Below are positions 33,514 through 36,999 of a stretch of DNA of 36,999 bases, piece by piece. Within the stretch, counting starts at the first letter, position 1; the number at the start of each line of letters is the position of its first letter. Both the position numbers and the translations under genes were made by a program. Where the stretch lies: NCBI GenBank assembly GCA_017553405.1, contig JAFZME010000052.1:1-36999 (forward strand), given 5' to 3'. The notes under the pieces are model-generated. The model was not told the origin of the DNA. It worked only from the letters and a program-made list of their open reading frames with translations, and searched no databases. Source of the stretch: Bacteroidales bacterium (GTDB lineage Bacteria; Bacteroidota; Bacteroidia; Bacteroidales; UBA932).

Positions 33514-34962
33514 ATGAAACCGACGACCAAAAGTTTCAAATACTGGCAGTGGCGGGTGATCATCTGCTCGATGATCGGCTACTCCATCTTCTATTTCGTC
33601 AGGAAGAACTTCTCCTTTGCGATGCCTGCCCTTGCGGCTGAGTATGGCATCGGAGACCTTCAGCTGGGCACCATCCTGACGGCGGTGGGCGTGATATACG
33701 GTATATCCAAGTTCATCAACGGCTTCATCGCCGACAGGGCAAACGCCCGCTGGCATCTCGTCATCGGCCTCACGGTCTGCGTCCTTCTCAACTTTCTGTT
33801 CGGCTGGACGGCAAAGTTCAGCGCCTGGATTACAGGATCGCCGAACGGTCCTGACTTCGTCAACGCGATGGTCTGGTCCATCGGTATCCTGCTGGTGCTC
33901 AACAATGTATTCCAGGGCTGCGGCTTCGCCCCGTGCAACCGGCTGATGGTCCACTGGGTGCCTCCGAAGGAACTGGCGACCAAGATGAGCATCTGGAACA
34001 CCTCGCACAGCGTCGGCGCCGGCATCGTCTCCATACTCTGCGGAGCGATTATCGGCGGGATGGGCGTGAATATGGCTGGCTCGGGCGCGACCGTGGAGCA
34101 GATTGCCGCCAACCTCGGCAGGGCGGTGGACGACCCTGTCGTCATCCAGGCCGCATCCCACGTTGGTGCGTGGCAGTGGTGCTTCTGGATTCCGGCTCTG
34201 ATAGGCACTCTCGGCGTGTTCTTTATCCTCATCACGCTCCGTGACACGCCCAAATCCGTGGGCCTTCCGGAGCTGGAGGGGACCAAGACGGCCCTCGACG
34301 ACAACGACACTTCTGCGGAATACCGCAAGTTCGTCAAGAAGCGCGTTCTCGGAAGCCCGGTTGTCTGGGCTCTGGCCATATGCGACCTGTTCGTGTATAT
34401 CGTCCGCTTTGCGGTGCTCGACTGGGGCCCGAAATTCCTCCAGCAGGGGGAGAGCGCCCTCTCGCCGCAGCTTGCCGGCTGGACGATAGCCATCTTCGAG
34501 ATTGCCGGCTGCGCGGGAATGATCTTCGCCGGCTGGGCGACCGACAAGCTCCTTAAGAGCAAGGGCCAGAGGATGTGTGTCATCGAGATGATCATCACCG
34601 CCGTCTGCCTGGTCGGCCTCTGGCTGCTGCCTAAGGGCCATCCCATCGCTATGCTCGTCCTGCTGGCCGTCTCGGGCTTCTTCCTCTACGGCCCGCAGGC
34701 GCTTCTCGGCGTCATCGCGTCCAACCACGTGACCAAGAAGGCGGCATCCTCCGCAGTCGGTCTCATCGGCCTGATGAGCTATGTCAGCACTATCTTCACC
34801 GGCTTCGGCGTGGGCCTTCTTTCCAACCTGTTCCACGACGCTTTCTGGAACAATCTCTTCCTCATTATGGCCGGCGTCGCCGTCATCGGCGGTCTCGTCG
34901 TAGTCCCTCTGTGGAAGATGAAGGACGACGGCTACGTCCACGACGTCCCTGAGAAAGAATAA
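33514..34962 (+). CDS. glpT: GlpT/UhpT-type organophosphate:phosphate antiporter (MFS)
   Basis: A 482-residue, 12-TM inner-membrane transporter. Family landmarks include YFVRKNFSFAMPALA (R30, equivalent to GlpT Arg45), GFAPCNRLMVHWVPPKEL, SIWNTSHSVGAG (H165) and VYIVRFAVLDWGPKFL (R298, equivalent to Arg269). These line the phosphate site of the E. coli protein, so an organophosphate such as glycerol-3-phosphate or a hexose phosphate is the likely substrate. Proximity to gpsA favours glycerol-3-phosphate, but UhpT-like specificity cannot be excluded. It is the last gene before the exbB promoter, and no terminator hairpin was seen after it. Confidence 0.9.
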   Translation: MKPTTKSFKYWQWRVIICSMIGYSIFYFVRKNFSFAMPALAAEYGIGDLQLGTILTAVGVIYGISKFINGFIADRANARWHLVIGLTVCVLLNFLFGWTAKFSAWITGSPNGPDFVNAMVWSIGILLVLNNVFQGCGFAPCNRLMVHWVPPKELATKMSIWNTSHSVGAGIVSILCGAIIGGMGVNMAGSGATVEQIAANLGRAVDDPVVIQAASHVGAWQWCFWIPALIGTLGVFFILITLRDTPKSVGLPELEGTKTALDDNDTSAEYRKFVKKRVLGSPVVWALAICDLFVYIVRFAVLDWGPKFLQQGESALSPQLAGWTIAIFEIAGCAGMIFAGWATDKLLKSKGQRMCVIEMIITAVCLVGLWLLPKGHPIAMLVLLAVSGFFLYGPQALLGVIASNHVTKKAASSAVGLIGLMSYVSTIFTGFGVGLLSNLFHDAFWNNLFLIMAGVAVIGGLVVVPLWKMKDDGYVHDVPEKE

Positions 34963-34970
34963 AAATATTT

Positions 34971-35001
34971 TTTGCGTGTAGTGCGAAATTCGTTAAATTT
35001 G
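34971..35001 (+). promoter_or_regulatory. exbB promoter
   Basis: TTTG (34971-34974), a 19-nt spacer and TAAATTTG (34994-35001) give a full match to the Bacteroidetes promoter pattern. It starts 9 nt after the glpT stop. The expected start of transcription is near 35008. Confidence 0.75.
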
Positions 35002-35009
35002 CAGTTTGA

Positions 35010-35023
35010 TGCCTAATTAGGCA
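35010..35023. promoter_or_regulatory. Palindrome in the exbB leader
   Basis: TGCCTAATTAGGCA is a perfect 14-bp palindrome at the expected transcript start. It is flanked by a 10-bp inverted repeat, CGTTAAATTT at 34991-35000 and AAATTTAACG at 35034-35043, whose left arm overlaps the -7 element. It may be an operator or leader structure. Confidence 0.5.
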
Positions 35024-35053
35024 AAAAATTGTCAAATTTAACGCTTGCACTAT

Positions 35054-35797
35054 ATGTTATTCAATCTTCTTCAGGCCGACACGACGCTCCAGGAGGTCGC
35101 CGAAGCCATCAATGCCCAGGCTGCAGCTGCGCCCGCCGTCGAGGCGACCGAGATGCACGAAAGCCTCTTTGAGTTGTTCCGTATGGGCGGAGCCCTTATG
35201 TGGGTGCTCCTCGTCCTTTCGATCGTTGCAATCTACATCATCGGTAAGAAATGGTGGACCATCCGTAAGGCTTCCAAGATCGACCCCAACTTTATGAACG
35301 ACATCCGCGACTACATCGGCGAGGGTAAGTTCAAGTCGGCGATCACCCTCTGCCAGAGGTACGACAACCCTGTCGCAAGGATGATCGAGACCGGCATCAA
35401 GAGGCTCGGCCGCCCTATGGCCGACCTCCAGAACGCGGTCGAGAACATCGGCAATGTCGAGGTTGCACGTCTTGAGAAAGGTCTCCCTGTCCTCGCTTCC
35501 ATCGCGGGCGGCGCTCCTATGATCGGTTTCCTCGGGACGGTCATCGGTATGGTCCAGGCCTTCTTCAATATGTCCAAGGCCGGCAACAACATCGACATCA
35601 CGATGCTCTCAGGCGGTATCTACACGGCTATGATCACGACGGTCGGCGGCCTTATCGTAGGCATCATCGCCTACTTCGGCTACAACTGGCTCACCTCCAG
35701 GATCTCCGACCTTGTCTACAAGATGGAGAGCTCGACCATCGAGTTCGTCGACATCGTCCTCAACGAGCCCGATGCCGAAGGCGAAGAGTCCAAATAG
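35054..35797 (+). CDS. exbB: ExbB-like proton channel subunit (MotA/TolQ/ExbB family)
   Basis: A 247-residue inner-membrane protein. The ATG at 35054 is preferred to an in-frame TTG at 35045. A first membrane segment (about 46-66, ALMWVLLVLSIVAIYII) is followed by a cytoplasmic domain, then APMIGFLGTVIGMVQAF (with the conserved LGTV threonine) and TTVGGLIVGIIAYFGYNWL. It forms the pentameric proton channel around ExbD that energises TonB. Its neighbours exbD (11 nt on) and tonB confirm the assignment over TolQ or MotA. It would power the SusC upstream and others in the cell. Confidence 0.93.
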   Translation: MLFNLLQADTTLQEVAEAINAQAAAAPAVEATEMHESLFELFRMGGALMWVLLVLSIVAIYIIGKKWWTIRKASKIDPNFMNDIRDYIGEGKFKSAITLCQRYDNPVARMIETGIKRLGRPMADLQNAVENIGNVEVARLEKGLPVLASIAGGAPMIGFLGTVIGMVQAFFNMSKAGNNIDITMLSGGIYTAMITTVGGLIVGIIAYFGYNWLTSRISDLVYKMESSTIEFVDIVLNEPDAEGEESK

Positions 35798-35808
35798 CCT
35801 GAACTGAT

Positions 35809-36219
35809 ATGGCACTCAAGCGGACCACAAAGACAGACGCATCGTTCGCGTTGTCCTCAATGACGGACATCGTGTTCCTCCTGCTGATCTTCTTCCTTGT
35901 GACCTCCACGCTGATCAACCCCAACGCCCTCAAGCTCCTCCTCCCGAAGAGCACCGGCCAGGTCAGCGCGAAAGCCACGGTGAGCGTCAGCATCAAGGAC
36001 TGGCACGACGACACCTACACCTACCACGTCAACGGTGACGAGAATCCTCTCAGCTACGAGGCCGTGGAGGACGAGCTCATCACCCTCCTCCAGAGCGAGG
36101 AAGACCCGACGTTCTCGATTTTCTCCGACGAGTCCGTACCCGTCAGGGAGATCGTGGCCATTATGAATATAGCCAAGCGCAACCACTACAAAGTCATACT
36201 TGCAACTCAGCCGGAGTAA
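35809..36219 (+). CDS. exbD: ExbD-like proton channel subunit
   Basis: A 136-residue protein with one N-terminal membrane helix, SMTDIVFLLLIFFLVTSTLI. Asp20 matches the essential proton-binding Asp25 of E. coli ExbD. A periplasmic alpha/beta domain follows (YHVNGDENPLSYEAVEDEL, VPVREIVAIMNIAKRNHYKV). It sits between exbB and tonB with 11-nt and 1-nt gaps, so it is co-transcribed. Length is normal. Confidence 0.93.
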   Translation: MALKRTTKTDASFALSSMTDIVFLLLIFFLVTSTLINPNALKLLLPKSTGQVSAKATVSVSIKDWHDDTYTYHVNGDENPLSYEAVEDELITLLQSEEDPTFSIFSDESVPVREIVAIMNIAKRNHYKVILATQPE

Positions 36220-36220
36220 G

Positions 36221-36999
36221 ATGAAGATTTATATACGCGATCGCGAAAAGCAGGAAAAAGTCTCGCGGTGGACCGGAGTCGGTCTCACCGTGGCGATGCA
36301 TATCGCCCTCGCGCTCATTCTCATCTTCTCCAACCTGACCTACCTCTATCCTCCGCCGCCGGAGATGAATTTCCTCATAGATTTCACCGACGAGGAGGAA
36401 GAAGCCGCGAAGATTCTCGAGACTCCGGAGGGCAGGGAGCCCGAGGCGGAAAACGTCGACACCGAGAAGCCCGTGGAGCTCGTCCAGAGAAGCGAGTCGC
36501 CCCACGTGAGCACCAAGCCCAACCTTACTCCGGCGACCAAGCCGGACCCCCACGGCGACGTGGAGGTCCCGACTCCGAAGCAGGAGGAGCCCGCGCTCGA
36601 CCCGAGGGCGTCGTTCCCCGGCATGGCGAAAAAAGACACCTCGCTGACCGCGCCGCACTCCTCGAGCGAAGCCTCGCAGACCTTCAAGCCCGGTCAGAGT
36701 GACGGCAATATCAAGGAAGGCAAGACCACCGGCAGCGCATCCGCCTCCGTCAAGGGGCGCAGCGTCATAGGCTCGCTTCCGAAGCCCGCCTACACGTCCC
36801 AGAACGACGGCATAGTGGTGGTGGCTATAAAGGTCGACCAGTACGGCACCGTCACGGAAGCCATTGCCGGTGCAAACGGCACGACCGTGACCGACAAGGA
36901 GTTGTGGGCTGCTGCCAGGGCGGCTGCGATGAAGGCCCATTTCAACCAGAGCGCCGACGCTCCGGTCCTGCAGGATGGCACAATCACATATATATTCAA
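36221..36999 (+). CDS. tonB: TonB energy-transducer protein (3' end outside window)
   Basis: The open frame runs from the ATG at 36221 to the end of the window (259 codons). It lies 1 nt after exbD and is easy to miss because no stop codon is reached. A cytoplasmic start is followed by one membrane helix (about 20-42) with T23xxxH27, the counterpart of the SxxxH motif of TonB. Next come PPPPEMNFLIDF and an acidic, Pro-rich spacer (about 55-190). The C-terminal domain has VVVAIKVDQYGTVTEAIAG and ends near GTITYIF, the start of the last TonB_C strand, so only a few residues are missing. It transmits ExbBD energy to outer-membrane SusC-type receptors. Confidence 0.9.
   Translation, partial: MKIYIRDREKQEKVSRWTGVGLTVAMHIALALILIFSNLTYLYPPPPEMNFLIDFTDEEEEAAKILETPEGREPEAENVDTEKPVELVQRSESPHVSTKPNLTPATKPDPHGDVEVPTPKQEEPALDPRASFPGMAKKDTSLTAPHSSSEASQTFKPGQSDGNIKEGKTTGSASASVKGRSVIGSLPKPAYTSQNDGIVVVAIKVDQYGTVTEAIAGANGTTVTDKELWAAARAAAMKAHFNQSADAPVLQDGTITYIF

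Noticed and set aside
32413-34941. An 842-codon open frame on the minus strand
   Set aside because: It is antisense to gpsA and glpT, both with intact family motifs. Its composition (runs of His, Arg, Glu, Asp) is typical of a GC-rich shadow frame.
36268-36702. A 144-codon Arg-rich frame near the right end
   Set aside because: It is in the wrong frame within the tonB gene, whose own frame is open to the window end with a TonB helix and C-terminal domain.

Overview
The window looks like a chromosomal piece of a fairly GC-rich Bacteroidales bacterium (class Bacteroidia). The evidence is a SusC/SusD pair, many lipoproteins with a Cys lipobox, fimbrillin-like N-terminal domains, TAnnTTTG-type -7 promoter elements, a general lack of Shine-Dalgarno sites, and an exbB-exbD-tonB cluster. 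The genus cannot be fixed from the sequence alone. No tRNA, rRNA, CRISPR array or transposase was seen.

Layout. (1) 1-1473, + strand: the 3' end of a Gly/Asn-rich repeat adhesin, coupled by a TGATG overlap to a beta-propeller-like lipoprotein. (2) 1520-3065: a DUF234-type AAA ATPase gene on the - strand, bounded on both sides by related inverted repeats. It lies between an intact 3' end of the propeller gene and a second, degenerate copy of that 3' end (3112-3201). (3) 7661-3166, - strand: a tripartite hipB-hipS-hipT toxin-antitoxin operon with two operator palindromes. It runs with a 1-nt gap into a large putative glycosidase whose C-terminus is a paralogue of the propeller lipoprotein. (4) 17768-7818, - strand: a five-gene operon ending in a strong terminator. 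It holds an FN3 lipoprotein with two copies of an unnamed 'ELLWGG' module, then two very large fimbrillin/repeat adhesins, each preceded by a 51-residue ORF that I found by reading the gaps. (5) 18033-34962, + strand, divergent from (4): susC, susD, a metallophosphoesterase lipoprotein, a fimbrillin/repeat/SGNH-esterase lipoprotein, a 1454-aa adhesin with one ELLWGG module plus the same repeat region, then gpsA and a GlpT-type transporter. (6) 34971 to the end: a promoter and exbB-exbD-tonB (tonB runs off the window).

How it may work together (inference). Regions 4 and 5 share unusual modules and diverge from one 264-bp control region, so they probably form one surface system. SusCD would import a substrate using the ExbBD-TonB motor. 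The phosphoesterase and SGNH esterase would trim phosphate and ester groups. GlpT and GpsA would handle glycerol-3-phosphate, which hints at a glycerophosphate-containing substrate. The adhesin-like lipoproteins would display or bind at the surface. The most novel-looking items are the twin 51-aa ORFs, the ELLWGG module, the mosaic adhesins and the ATPase cassette with its bounding repeats.
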